64,000 nucleotides of DNA from Amblyomma americanum (taxonomy: Eukaryota > Arthropoda > Arachnida > Ixodida > Ixodidae): assembly GCF_052857255.1 (NCBI RefSeq), contig NW_027526657.1:1-64000 (forward strand), written 5' to 3'. A model generated the notes under the pieces. It saw nothing but the letters and a program-made list of their open reading frames with translations. It ran no database searches and was not told the origin of the DNA. Positions 48,611 to 61,495 of the stretch are shown here, one piece after another. Made by a program: the position numbers and the translations under genes. Numbering within the stretch: position 1 is the first letter of the stretch; each line of letters begins with the position of its first letter.

Positions 48611-50560
48611 AACAACTTGTTTCGTTGTATTAAGCACGAATACATGCTTTACGCGCAGTTATAGAAGAAAGAGTTTTGACGCGTATTAGAGAGACACTTG
48701 TAAAACCGATGTGTTGTGATTTAGCTCTTTTCGGTCTAAAACAGCTTGTTTCGTTGTATTAAGCAAGAATACATGCTTTTCGCGCAGTTAAAAGAGAAAA
48801 AGTTTTGACGAGTATCACGTGGATACTTGTAAAACCGATGTGTTCAGATTTAACACGTTTCGGTCAAAAACAGCTTGTTTCGTTGTATTAAGCACGAATA
48901 CATGCTTTTCGCGCCGTTATAAGAGAAAAAGTTTTGACGCGTATCAGAGGAACACTTGTAAAACCGATGTGTTGTGATTTAGCTCATTTCGGTCTAAAAC
49001 AGCTTGTTTCGCTGTATTAAGCAAGAATACATGCTTTTCGCGCAGTTATAAGAGAAAAAGTTTTGACGCGTATCAGAGGAACACTTGTAAAACCGATGTG
49101 TTGCGATTTAGCTCGTTTCGGTCTAAAACAGCTTGTTTCGCTGTATTAATCAAGAATACATGCTTTTCGCGCAGTTATAAGAGAAAAAGATTTGACGCGT
49201 ATTCAGAGGAACACTTGTAAAACCGATGTGTTGTGATTTAGCTCGTTTCGGTCTAAAACAGCTTGTTTCGCTGTATTAAGCAAGAATACATGCTTTTCGT
49301 GCAGTTATAAGAGAAAAAGTTTTGACGCGTATCAGAGGAACACTTGTAAAACCGATGTGTTCAGATTTAGCTCGTTTCGGTCTAAAACAGCTTGTTTCGT
49401 TGTATTAAGCACGAATACATGCTTTACGCGCAGTTATAGAAGAAAAAGTTTTGACGCGTATCAGAGACACTTGTAAAACCGATATGTTGTGATTTAGCTC
49501 GTTTCGGTCTAAAACAGCTTGTTTCGTTGTATTAAGCAAGAATACATGCTTTTCGCGCAGTTATAAGAGAAAAAGTTTTGACGAGTATCACGTGGATACT
49601 TGTAAAACCGATGTGTTCAGATTAAGCTCGTTTCGGTCTAAAACAGCTTGTTTCGTTGTATTAAGCAAGAATACATGCTTTTCGCGCAGTTATAAGAGAA
49701 AAAGTTTTGACGAGTATCACGTGGAACACTTGTAATACCGATGTGTTGTGATTTAGCTCGTTTCGGTTTAAAACAGCTTGTTTTGCTGTATTAAGCAATA
49801 ATACATGCTTTTCGCGCAGTTATAAGTGAAAAAGTTTTGACGCGTATCAGAGGAACACTTGTAAAACCGATGTGTTCAGATTTAGCTCGTTTCGATCTGA
49901 AACAGCTTGTTTCATTGTATTAAGCACGAATACATGCTTTTCGCGCAGTTATAAGAGAAAAAGTTTAGACGTGTATCAGAGGAACACTTGTAAAACCGAT
50001 GTGTTGTGATTTAGCTCGTTTCGGTCTAAAACAGCTTGTTTCGTAGTATTAAGCAAGAATACATGCTTTTCGCGCAGTTATAAGAGAAAAAGTTTTAAAG
50101 GCATGTCACAAGGACACTTGTAAAACCGATGTGTTCAGATTTACCCCGTTTCGGTCTAAAACAACTTGTTTCGTTGGACTAAGCAAGAATACATGCTTTT
50201 CGCGCAGTTATAAGAGAAAAAAGTTTTGATGCGTATCAGAGGAACACTTGTAAAACCGATGTTTTCAGATTTAGCTCGTTTCGGTCTAAAACAGCTTGTT
50301 TCGTTGTATTAAGCAAGAATACATGCTTTTCGCGCAGTTATAAGAGAAAAAGTTTGACGAGTATCACGTGCAACACTTGTAATACCGATGTGTTGTGATT
50401 TAGCTCGTTTCGGTCTAAAACAGCTTGTTTCGTTGTATTAAGCACGAATACATGCTTTTCGCGCAGTTATAAGAGAAAAAGTTTTGACGAGTATCACGTG
50501 GAACACTTGTAATACCGATGTGTTGTTATTTAGCTCGTTTCGGTCTAAAACAGCTTGTTT
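48611..50560. repeat. T-E, X module, first L-M cassette remnant
   Basis: After Q come T (ctctttt), E (gatttaacacg, ggtcaaaaac), R (ctcattt), R (gttgcgattt, aatcaag), R (gtattcag), R (cgtgcag), X (49455), E (gattaagctcg), e (ttttgctg, aataatac), R (gatctgaaac, cattg) and r (gacgtg, cgtagtatt). Then L (50097) and M follow directly, without K, N or O. Two e monomers close the stretch; the first has the hybrid cacgtgcaacac with agtttgacg, one T short. Confidence 0.82.
50097..50355. repeat. Reduced cassette L-M, lineage 2
   Basis: L joins directly to an r monomer with cgtagtatt, and K, N and O are absent. The same r-L junction is found before L at 52683, 54362, 58624 and 61590, so the reduction happened once and spread. 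L in this lineage has aaaacaacttg with the ttggactaag end, whereas cassette copies left of 43 kb have aaaacagcttg. Confidence 0.86.
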
Positions 50561-51856
50561 CATTGTATTAAGCAAGAATACATGCTTTACGCGCAGTTAT
50601 AGAAGAAAAAGTTTTGACGCGTATCAGAGAGACACTTGTAAAACCGATGTGTTGTGATTTAGCTCGTTTCGGTCTAAAACAGCTTGTTTCGTTGTATTAA
50701 GCAAGAATACATGCTTTTCGCGCAGTTATAAGAGAAAAAAGTTTTGACGAGTATCACGTGCATACTTGTAAAACCGATGTGTTCAGATTTAGCTCGTTTC
50801 GGTCTAAAACAGCTTGTTTCGTTGTATTAAGCACGAATACATGCTTTTCGCGCAGTTATAAGAGAAAAAGTTTTGACGAGCATCACGTGGAACACTTGTA
50901 ATACCGATGTGTTGTGATTTAGCTCGTTTCGGTTTAAAACAGCTTGTTTCGCTGTATTAAGCAAGAATACATGCTTTTCGCGCAGTTATAAGAGAAAAAG
51001 TTTTGACGCGTATCAGAGGAACACTTGTAAAACCGATGTGTTCAGATTTAGCTCGTTTCGGTCTGAAACAGCTTGTTTCGTTGTATTAAGCACGAATACA
51101 TGCTTTTCGCGCAGTTATAAGAGAAAAAGTTTAGACGCGTATCAGAGGAACACTTGTAAAACCGATGTGTTGTGATTTAGCTCGTTTCGGTGTAAAACAG
51201 CTTGTTTCATTGTATTAAGCAAGAATACATGCTTTACGCGCAGTTATAGAAGAAAAGTTTTGACGCGTATCAGAGAGACACTTGTAAAACCGATGTGTTG
51301 TGATTTAGCTCGTTTCGGTCTAAAACAGCTTGTTTCGTTGTATTAAGCAAGAATACATGCTTTTCGCGCAGTTATAAGAGAAAAAGTTTTGACGACTATC
51401 ACGTGCATACTTGTAAAACCGATGTGTTCAGATTTAGCTCGTTTCGGTCTAAAACAGCTTGTTTCTTTGTATTAAGCACGAATACATGCTTTTCGCGCAG
51501 TTATAAGAGAAAAAGTTTTGACGAGTATCACGTGGAACACTTGTAATATTGATGTGTTGTGATTTAGCTCGTTTCGGTTTAAAACAGCTTGTTTCGCTGT
51601 ATTAAGCAAGAATACATGCTTTTCGCGCAGTTATAAGAGAAAAAGTTTTGACGCGTATCAGAGGAACACTTGTAAAACCGATGTGTTCAGATTTAGCTCG
51701 TTTCGGTCTGAAACAGCTTGTTTCGTTGTATTAAGCACGAATACATGCTTTTCGCGCAGTTATAAGAGAAAAAGTTTAGACGCGTATCAGAGGAACACTT
51801 GTAAAACCGATGTGTTGTGATTTAGCTCGTTTCGGTGTAAAACAGCTTGTTTCGTA
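50561..51856. repeat. Five-monomer tandem duplication R'-C-e-R-r (648 bp)
   Basis: The order cattg tail, R', C, e (cggttta), R (ctgaaac), r (ggtgtaaaac) runs from 50561 and restarts at 51209, where the r monomer ends in cattg and not cgtagtatt. That switch marks the junction. Private marks are gagcatcacg (50879) in the first copy and gacgactatc (51391), gtttctttg (51465) and aatattgatg (51545) in the second. The last two recur at 57.3 kb. Confidence 0.85.
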
Positions 51857-52400
51857 GTATTAAGCAAGAATACATGCTTTTCGCGCAGTTATAAGAGAAA
51901 AAGTTTTGACGCGTATTAGAGGAACACTTGTAAAACCTTTGTGTTGTGATTTAGCTCGTTTCGGTCTAAAACAGCTTGTTTAGCTGTATTAAGCAAGAAT
52001 ACATGCTTTTCGCGCAGTTATAAGAGAAAAAGTTTTGACGCGTGTCACAGGGACACTTGTAAAACCGATGTGTTCAGATTTAGCTCGTTTCGGTCTAAAA
52101 CAGCTTGTTTCATTGTATTAAGCAAGAATACATGCTTTACGCGCAGTTATAGAAGAAAAAGTTTTGACGCGTATCAGAGAGACACTTGTAAAACCGATGT
52201 GTTGTGATTTAGCTCGTTTCGGTCTAAAACAGCTTGTTTCGTTGTATTAAGCAAGAATACATGCTTTTCGCGCAGTTATAAGAGAAAAAGTTTTGACGAG
52301 TATCACGTGGATACTTGTAAAACCGATGTGTTCAGATTAAGCTCGTTTCGGTCTAAAACAGCTTGTTTCGTTGTATTAAGCACGAATACATGCTTTTCGC
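51430..52400. repeat. Segment duplicated at 57.24-58.22 kb (5,812 bp offset)
   Basis: Carries gtttctttgtatt and aatattgatg, marks seen nowhere else except 57264 and 57357. It continues R, r, t (gtttagctg), Q fused to the cattg tail, R' and E (gattaagctcg). The homology stops near 52400, where this copy goes to R and the other to e. It overlaps the second half of the five-monomer duplication. Confidence 0.83.
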
Positions 52401-52449
52401 GCAGTTATAAGAGAAAAAGTTTTGACGCGTATCAGAGGAACACTTGTAA

Positions 52450-54130
52450 AAACCGATGTGTTCAGATTTAGCTCGTTTCGGTCTGAAACAGCTTGTTTCG
52501 TTGTAATAAGCACGAATACATGCTTTTCGCGCAGTTATAAGAGAAAAAGTTTAGACGTGTATCAGAGGAACACTTGTAAAACCGATGTGTTGTGATTTAG
52601 CTCGTTTGGGTCTAAAACAGCTTGTTTCGTAGTATTAAGCAAGAATACATGCTTTTCGCGCAGGTATAAGAGAAAAAGTTTTAAAGGCATGTCACAAGGA
52701 CACTTGTAAAACCGATGTGTTCAGATTTACCCCGTTTCGGTCTAAAACAACTTGTTTCGTTGGACTAAGCAAGAATACATGCTTTTCGCGCAGTTATATG
52801 AGAAAAAAGTTTTGATGCGTATCAGAGGAACACTTGTAAAACCGATGTTTTCAGATTTAGCTCGTTTCGGTCTAAAACAGCTTGTTTCGTTGTATTAAGC
52901 AAGAATACATGCTTTTCGCGCAGTTATAAGAGAAAAAGTATTGACGCGTATTAGAGAGACACTTGTAAAACTGATGTGTTGTGATTTAGCTCGTTTCGGT
53001 CTAAAACAGCTTGTTTCGTTGTTTAAGCAAGAATACATGCTTTTCGCGCAGTTATAAGAGAAAAAGTTTTGACGAGTATCACGTGGAACACTTGTAATAC
53101 CGATGTGTTGTGATTTAGCTCGTTTCGGTCTAAAACAGCTTGTTTCGTTGTATTAAGCAAGAATACATGCTTTTCGCGCAGTTATAAGAGAAAGTTTTGA
53201 CGAGTATCACGTGGATACTTGTAAAACCGATGTGTTCAGATTTAGCTCGTTTCGGTCTAAAACAGCTTGTTTCATTGTATTAAGCAAGAATACATGCTTT
53301 ACGCGCCAGTTATAGAAGAAAAAGTTTTGACGCGTATCAGAGAGACACTTGTAAAACCGATGTGTTGTGATTTAGCTCGTTTCGGTCTAAAACAGCTTGT
53401 TTCGTTGTATTAAGCAAGAATACATGCTTTTCGCGCAGTTATAAGAGAAAAAGTTTTGACGAGTATCACGTGCATACTTGTAAAACCGATGTGTTCAGAT
53501 TTAGCTCGTTTCGGTCTAAAACAGCTTGTTTCGTTGTATTAAGCACGAATACATGCTTTTCGCGCAGTTATAAGAGAAAAAGTTTTGACGAGTATCACGT
53601 GGAACACTTGTAATACCGATGTGTTGTGATTTAGCTCGTTTCGGTTTAAAACAGCTTGTTTCGCTGTATTAAGCAAGAATACATGCTTTTCGCGCAGTTA
53701 TAAGAGAAAAAGTTTTGACGCGTATCAGAGGAACACTTGTAAAACCGATGTGTTCAGATTTAGCTCGTTTCGGTCTGAAACAGCTTGTTTCGTTGTATTA
53801 AGGCACGAATACATGCTTTTCGCGCAGTTATAAGAGAAAAGTTTAGACGCGTATCAGAGGAACACTTGTAAAACCGATGTGTTGTGATTTAGCTCGTTTC
53901 GGTGTAAAACAGCTTGTTTCGTAGTATTAAGCAAGAATACATGCTTTTCGCGCAGTTATAAGAGAAAAAGTTTTGACGCGTATTAGAGGAACACTTGTAA
54001 AACCTTTGTGTTGTGATTTAGCTCGTTTCGGTCTAAAACAGCTTGTTTAGCTGTATTAAGCAAGAATACATGCTTTTCGCGCAGTTATAAGAGAAAAAGT
54101 TTTGACGCGTGTCACAGGGACACTTGTAAA
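52450..54130. repeat. 13-monomer tandem duplication, copy A (1,679 bp)
   Basis: Order R (ctgaaac, gtaataagc), r (cgtttgggtc), L (52683), M (atatgag before it), T (gtattgacg, aaactgatg, gttgtttaagc), e, E (gagaaag), R', C, e, R, r, t, Q. The landmarks gtaataagc, L and gttgtttaagc recur 1,679 bp further on. The junction near 54130 lies within Q, which switches to the ctgaaac end of R. Confidence 0.87.
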
Positions 54131-55812
54131 ACCGATGTGTTCAGATTTAGCTCGTTTCGGTCTGAAACAGCTTGTTTCGTTGTAATAAGCACGAATACAT
54201 GCTTTTCGCGCAGTTATAAGAGAAAAAGTTTAGACGTGTATCAGAGGAACACTTGTAAAACCGATGTGTTGTGATTTAGCTCGTTTGGGTCTAAAACAGC
54301 TTGTTTCGTAGTATTAAGCAAGAATACATGCTTTTCGCGCAGTTATAAGAGAAAAAGTTTTAAAGGCATGTCACAAGGACACTTGTAAAACCGATGTGTT
54401 CAGATTTACCCCGTTTCGGTCTAAAACAACTTGTTTCGTTGGACTAAGCAAGAATACATGCTTTTCGCGCAGTTATATGAGAAAAAGTTTTGATGCGTAT
54501 CAGAGGAACACTTGTAAAACCGATGTTTTCAGATTTAGCTCGTTTCGGTCTAAAACAGCTTGTTTCGTTGTATTAAGCAAGAATACATGCTTTTCGCGCA
54601 GTTATAAGAGAAAAAGTATTGACGCGTATTAGAGAGACACTTGTAAAAACTGATGTGTTGTGATTTAGCTCGTTTCGGTCTAAAACAGCTTGTTCGTTGT
54701 TTAAGCAAGAATACATGCTTTTCGCGCAGTTATAAGAGAAAAAGTTTTGACGAGTATCACGTGGAACACTTGTAATACCGATGTGTTGTGATTTAGCTCG
54801 TTTCGGTCTAAAACAGCTTGTTTCGTTGTATTAAGCAAGATACATGCTTTTCGCGCAGTTATAAGAGAAAGTTTTGACGAGTATCACGTGGATACTTGTA
54901 AAACCGATGTGTTCAGATTTAGCTCGTTTCGGTCTAAAACAGCTTGTTTCATTGTATTAAGCAAGAATACATGCTTTACGCGCAGTTATAGAAGAAAAAG
55001 TTTTGACGCGTATCAGAGAGGACACTTGTAAAACCGATGTGTTGTGATTTAGCTCGTTTCCGGTCTAAAACAGCTTGTTTCGTTGTATTAAGCAAGAATA
55101 CATGCTTTTCGCGCAGTTATAAGAGAAAAAGTTTTGACGAGTATCACGTGCATACTTGTAAAACCGATGTGTTCAGATTTAGCTCGTTTCGGTCTAAAAC
55201 AGCTTGTTTCGTTGTATTAAGCACGAATACATGCTTTTCGCGCAGTTATAAGAGAAAAAGTTTTGACGAGTATCACGTGGAACACTTGTAATACCGATGT
55301 GTTGTGATTTAGCTCGTTTCGGTTTAAAACAGCTTGTTTCGCTGTATTAAGCAAGAATACATGCTTTTCGCGCAGTTATAAGAGAAAAAGTTTTGACGCG
55401 TATCAGAGGAACACTTGTAAAACCGATGTGTTCAGATTTAGCTCGTTTCGGTCTGAAACAGCTTGTTTCGTTGTATTAAGCACGAATACATGCTTTTCGC
55501 GCAGTTATAAGAGAAAAAGTTTAGACGCGTATCAGAGGAACACTTGTAAAACCGATGTGTTGTGATTTAGCTCGTTTCGGTGTAAAACAGCTTGTTTCGT
55601 AGTATTAAGCAAGAATACATGCTTTTCGCGCAGTTATAAGAGAAAAAGTTTTGACGCGTATTAGAGGAACACTTGTAAAACCTTTGTGTTGTGATTTAGC
55701 TCGTTTCGGTCTAAAACAGCTTGTTTAGCTGTATTAAGCAAGAATACATGCTTTTCGCGCAGTTATAAGAGAAAAAGTTTTGACGCGTGTCACAGGGACA
55801 CTTGTAAAACCG
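54131..55812. repeat. 13-monomer tandem duplication, copy B
   Basis: Repeats 52450-54130, including cgtttgggtc, ttatatgag, gtattgacg and gttgtttaag. Private indels in this copy are aaaaactg (54645), cttgttcg (54690), caagatac (54836), gagaggacac (55016) and ttccggtc (55059). It ends in Q with aaaccaacttg (55844) and leads into the T-E-R-X part. The first half also corresponds to 58392-60070 at about 4,260 bp. Confidence 0.86.
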
Positions 55813-57235
55813 ATGTGTTCAGATTTAGCTCGTTTCGGTCTAAAACCAACTTGTTTCGTTGTATTAAGCACGAATACATGCTTTACGCGCAGTTATAGAA
55901 GAAAGAGTTTTGACGCGTATTAGAGAGACACTTGTAAAACCGATGTGTTGTGATTTAGCTCTTTTCGGTCTAAAACAGCTTGTTTCGTTGTATTAAGCAA
56001 GAATACATGCTTTTCGCGCAGTTATAAGAGAAAAAGTTTTGACGAGTATCACGTGGATACTTGTAAAACCGATGTGTTCAGATTTAGCCTCGTTTCGGTC
56101 AAAAACAGCTTGTTTCGTTGTATTAAGCACGAATACATGCTTTTCGCGCAGTTAAAAGAGAAAAAGTTTTGACGAGTATCAGAGGAACACTTGTAAAACC
56201 GATGTGTTGTGATTTAGCTCATTTCGGTCTAAAACAGCTTGTTTCGCTGTATTAAGCAAGAATACATGCTTTTCGCGCAGTTATAAGAGAAAAAGTTTTG
56301 ACGCGTATCAGAGGAACACTTGTAAAACCGATGTGTTGTGATTTAGCTCGTTTCGGTCTAAAACAGCTTGTTTCGCTGTATTAATCAAGAATACATGCTT
56401 TTCGCGCAGTTATAAGAGAAAAAGTTTTGACGCGTATCAGACGAACACTTGTAAAACCGATGTGTTGTGATTTAGCTCGTTTCGGTCTAAAACAGCTTGT
56501 TTCGCTGTATTAAGCAAGAATACATGCTTTTCGTGCAGTTATAAGAGAAAAAGTTTTGACGCGTATCAGAGGAACACTTGTAAAACCGATGTGTTCAGAT
56601 TTAGCTCGTTTCGGTCTAAAACAGCTTGTTTCGTTGTATTAAGCACGAATACATGCTTTACGCGCAGTTATAGAAGAAAAAGTTTTGACGCGTATCAGAG
56701 ACACTTGTAAAACCGATATGTTGTGATTTAGCTCGTTTCGGTCTAAAAAAGCTTGTTTCGTTGTATTAAGCAAGAATACATGCTTTTCGCGCAGTTATAA
56801 GAGAAAAAGTTTTGACGAGTATCACGTGGATTACTTGTAAAAAACCGATGTGTTCAGATTAAGCTCGTTTCGGTCTAAAACAGCTTGTTTCGTTGTATTA
56901 AGCACGAATACATGCTTTTCGCGCAGTTATAAGAGAAAAAGTTTTGACGAGTATCACGTGGAACACTTGTAATACCGATGTGTTGTGATTTAGCTCGTTT
57001 CGGTTTAAAACAGCTTGTTTCGCTGTATTAAGCAAGAATACATGCTTTTCGCACAGTTATAAGAGAAAAAGTTTTGACGCGTATCAGAGGAACACTTGTA
57101 AAACCGGTGTTCAGATTTAGCTCGTTTCGGTCTGAAACAGCTTGTTTCGTTGTATTAAGCACGAATACATGCTTTTCGCGCAGTTATAAGAGAAAAAGTT
57201 TAGACGTGTATCAGAGGAACACTTGTAAAACCGAT
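55813..57235. repeat. T-E and X module, copy of 60.07-61.49 kb
   Basis: T (ctctttt), E (ggtcaaaaac), a hybrid starting gacgagtatcagagg (E start, R end), R (ctcattt), R (aatcaag), R (cagacgaac), R (cgtgcag), X (56692, gatatg), E (gattaagctcg), e, R (aaaccggtgttc) and r. The hybrid, cagacgaac, gatatg and aaaccggtgttc are all repeated about 4,260 bp downstream, so they are inherited and not errors. ggattacttgtaaaaaacc (56829) and gtctaaaaaagc (56743) are private. Confidence 0.84.
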
Positions 57236-58391
57236 GTGTTCAGATTTAGCTCGTTTCGGTCTAAAACAGCTTGTTTCTTTGTATTAAGCACGAATACATG
57301 CTTTTCGCGCAGTTATAAGAGAAAAAGTTTTGACGAGTATCACGTGGAACACTTGTAATATTGATGTGTTGTGATTTAGCTCGTTTCGGTTTAAAACAGC
57401 TTGTTTCGCTGTATTAAGCAAGAATACATGCTTTTCGCGCAGTTATAAGAGAAAAAGTTTTGACGCGTATCAGAGGAACACTTGTAAAACCGATGTGTTC
57501 AGATTTAGCTCGTTTCGGTCTGAAACAGCTTGTTTCGTTGTATTAAGCACGAATACATGCTTTTCGCGCAGTTATAAGAGAAAAAGTTTAGACGCGTATC
57601 AGAGGAACACTTGTAAAACCGATGTGTTGTGATTTAGCTCGTCTCGGTGTAAAACAGCTTGTTTCGTAGTATTAAGCAAGAATACATGCTTTTCGCGCAG
57701 TTATAAGAGAAAAAGTTTTGACGCGTATTAGAGGAACACTTGTAAAACCTTTGTGTTGTGATTTAGCTCGTTTCGGTCTAAAACAGCTTGTTTAGCTGTA
57801 TTAAGCAAGAATACATGCTTTTCGCGCAGTTATAAGAGAAAAAGTTTTGACGCGTGTCACAGGGACACTTGTAAAACCGATGTGTTCAGATTTAGCTCGT
57901 TTCGGTCTAAAACAGCTTGTTTCATTGTATTAAGCAAGAATACATGCTTTACGCGCAGTTATAGAAGAAAAAGTTTTGACGCGTATCAGAGAGACACTTG
58001 TAAAACCGATGTGTTGTGATTTAGCTCGTTTCGGTCTAAAACAGCTTGTTTCGTTGTATTAAGCAAGAATACATGCTTTTCGCGCAGTTATAAGAGAAAA
58101 AGTTTTGACGAGTATCACGTGGATACTTGTAAAACCGATGTGTTCAGATTAAGCTCGTTTCGGTCTAAAACAGCTTGTTTCGTTGTATTAAGCACGAATA
58201 CATGCTTTTCGCGCAGTTATAAGAGAAAAAGTTTTGACGAGTATCACGTGGAACACTTGTAATACCGATGTGTTGTGATTTAGCTCGTTTCGGTTTAAAA
58301 CAGCTTGTTTCGCTGTAATAAGCAAGAATACATGCTTTTCGCGCAGTTATAAGAGAAAAAGTTTTGACGCGTATCAGAGGAACACTTGTAA
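57236..58391. repeat. Segment duplicated from 51.4-52.4 kb
   Basis: Begins where an r monomer (gacgtg) switches into gttcagattt with gtttctttg. It repeats e (aatattgatg), R, r (cgtctcggtg), t, Q fused to cattg, R', E (gattaagctcg) and adds an e with cgctgtaataagc. The next block starts with an R whose counterpart at 54131 is a Q/R junction. Confidence 0.83.
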
Positions 58392-61300
58392 AACCGATGT
58401 GTTCAGATTTAGCTCGTTTCGGTCTGAAACAGCTTGTTTCGTTGTATTAAGCACGAATACATGCTTTTCGCGCAGTTATAAGAGAAAAAGTTTAGACGTG
58501 TATCAGAGGAACACTTGTAAAACCGATGTGTTGTGATTTAGCTCGTTTCGGTCTAAAACAGCTTGTTTCGTAGTATTAAGCAAGAATACATGCTTTTCGC
58601 GCAGTTATAAGAGAAAAAGTTTTAAAGGCATGTCACAAGGACATTTGTAAAACCGATGTGTTCAGATTTACCCCATTTCGGTCTAAAACAACTTGTTTCG
58701 TTGGACTAAGCAAGAATACATGCTTTTCGCGCAGTTATAAGAGAAAAAAGTTTTGATGCGTATCAGAGGAACACTTGTAAAACCGATGTTTTCAGATTTA
58801 GCTCGTTTCGGTCTAAAACAGCTTGTTTCGTTGTATTAAGCAAGAATACATGCTTTTCGCGCAGTTATAAGAGAAAAAGCATTGACGCGTATTAGAGAGA
58901 CACTTGTAAAACTGATGTGTTGTGATTTAGCTCGTTTCGGTCTAAAACAGCTTGTTTCGTTGTTTAAGCAAGAATACATGCTTTTCGCGCAGTTATAAGA
59001 GAAAAAGTTTTGACGAGTATCACGTGGAACACTTGTAATACCGATGTGTTGTGATTTAGCTCGTTTCGGTCTAAAACAGCTTGTTTCGTTGTATTAAGCA
59101 AGAATACATGCTTTTCGCGCAGTTATAAGAGAAAGTTTTGACGAGTATCACGTGGATACTTGTAAAACCGATGTGTTCAGATTTAGCTCGTTTCGGTCTA
59201 AAACAGCTTGTTTCATTGTATTAAGCAAGAATACATGCTTTACGCGCAGTTATAGAAGAAAAAGTTTTGACGCGTATCAGAGAGACACTTGTAAAACCGA
59301 TGTGTTGTGATTTAGCTCGTTTCGGTCTAAAACAGCTTGTTTCGTTGTATTAAGCAAGAATACATGCTTTTCGCGCAGTTATAAGAGAAAAAGTTTTGAC
59401 GAGTATCACGTGCATACTTGTAAAACCGATGTGTTCAGATTTAGCTCGTTTCGGTCTAAAACAGCTTGTTTCGTTGTATTAAGCACGAATACATGCTTTT
59501 CGCGCAGTTATAAGAGAAAAAGTTTTGACGAGTATCACGTGGAACACTTGTAATACCGATGTGTTGTGATTTAGCTCGTTTCGGTTTAAAACAGCTTGTT
59601 TCGCTGTATTAAGCAAGAATACATGCTTTTCGCGCAGTTATAAGAGAAAAAGTTTTGACGCGTATCAGAGGAACACTTGTAAAACCGATGTGTTCAGATT
59701 TAGCTCGTTTCGGTCTGAAACAGCTTGTTTCGTTGTATTAAGCACGAATACATGCTTTTCGCGCAGTTATAAGAGAAAAAGTTTAGACGCGTATCAGAGG
59801 AACACTTGTAAAACCGATGTGTTGTGATTTAGCTCGTTTCGGTGTAAAACAGCTTGTTTCGTAGTATTAGGCAAGAATACATGCTTTTCGCGCAGTTATA
59901 AGAGAAAAAGTTTTGACGCGTATTAGAGGAACACTTGTAAAACCTTTGTGTTGTGATTTAGCTCGTTTCGGTCTAAAACAGCTTGTTTAGCTGTATTAAG
60001 CAAGAATACATGCTTTTCGCGCAGTTATAAGAGAAAAAGTTTTGACGCGTGTCACAGGGACACTTGTAAAACCGATGTGTTCAGATTTAGCTCGTTTCGG
60101 TCTAAAACAACTTGTTTCGTTGTATTAAGCACGAATACATGCTTTACGCGCAGTTATAGAAGAAAGAGTTTTGACGCGTATTAGAGAGACACTTGTAAAA
60201 CCGATGTGTTGTGATTTAGCTCTTTTCGGTCTAAAACAGCTTGTTTCGTTGTATTAAGCAAGAATACATGCTTTTCGCGCAGTTATAAGAGAAAAAGTTT
60301 TGACGAGTATCACGTGGATACTTGTAAAACCGATGTGTTCAGATTTAGCTCGTTTCGGTCAAAAACAGCTTGTTTCGTTGTATTAAGCACGAATACATGC
60401 TTTTCGCGCAGTTAAAAGAGAAAAAGTTTTGACGAGTATCAGAGGAACACTTGTAAAACCGATGTGTTGTGATTTAGCTCATTTCGGTCTAAAACAGCTT
60501 GTTTCGCTGTATTAAGCAAGAATACATGCTTTTCGCGCAGTTATAAGAGAAAAAGTTTTGACGCGTATCAGAGGAACACTTGTAAAACCGATGTGTTGTG
60601 ATTTAGCTCGTTTCGGTCTAAAACAGCTTGTTTCGCTGTATTAATCAAGAATACATGCTTTTCGCGCAGTTATAAGAGAAAAAGTTTTGACGCGTATCAG
60701 ACGAACACTTGTAAAACCGATGTGTTGTGATTTAGCTCGTTTCGGTCTAAAACAGCTTGTTTCGCTGTATTAAGCAAGAATACATGCTTTTCGTGCAGTT
60801 ATAAGAGAAAAAGTTTTGACGCGTATCAGAGGAACACTTGTAAAACCGATGTGTTCAGATTTAGCTCGTTTCGGTCTAAAACAGCTTGTTTCGTTGTATT
60901 AAGCACGAATACATGCTTTACGCGCAGTTATAGAAGAAAACGTTTTGACGCGTATCAGAGACACTTGTAAAACCGATATGTTGTGATTTAGCTCGTTTCG
61001 GTCTAAAACAGCTTGTTTCGTTGTATTAAGCAAGAATACATGCTTTTCGCACAGTTATAAGAGAAAAAGTTTTGACGAGTATCACGTGGATACTTGTAAA
61101 ACCGATGTGTTCAGATTAAGCTCGTTTCGGTCTAAAACAGCTTGTTTCGTTGTATTAAGCACGAATACATGCTTTTCGCGCAGTTATAAGAGAAAAAGTT
61201 TTGACGAGTATCACGTGGAAACACTTGTAATACCGATGTGTTGTGATTTAGCTCGTTTCGGTTTAAAACAGCTTGTTTCGCTGTATTAAGCAAGAATACA

Positions 61301-61495
61301 TGCTTTTCGCGCAGTTATAAGAGAAAAAGTTTTGACGCGTATCAGAGGAACACTTGTAAAACCGGTGTTCAGATTTAGCTCGTTTCGGTCTGAAACAGCT
61401 TGTTTCGTTGTATTAAGCACGAATACATGCTTTTCGCGCAGTTATAAGAGAAAAAGTTTAGACGTGTATCAGAAGAACACTTGTAAAACCGATGT
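58392..61495. repeat. Duplicate of 54.13-57.23 kb (~4,260 bp offset)
   Basis: Follows 54131-57235 monomer by monomer: r, L (58624), M, T (gcattgacg, gttgtttaag), e, E (gagaaag), R', C (59398), e, R, r, t, Q, T, E, hybrid, R, R, R (cagacgaac), R, X, E, e, R (aaaccggtgttc), r. It has far fewer private indels than the upstream copy. Private substitutions include gacatttg (58642), accccatttcgg (58671), gaaaacgttttg (60937) and agaagaac (61470). Confidence 0.86.

Noticed and set aside
57100..57112. aaaccggtgttc as a consensus error
   Set aside because: The same three-base loss occurs in the duplicate at 61360, so it is an inherited variant and not a sequencing error.
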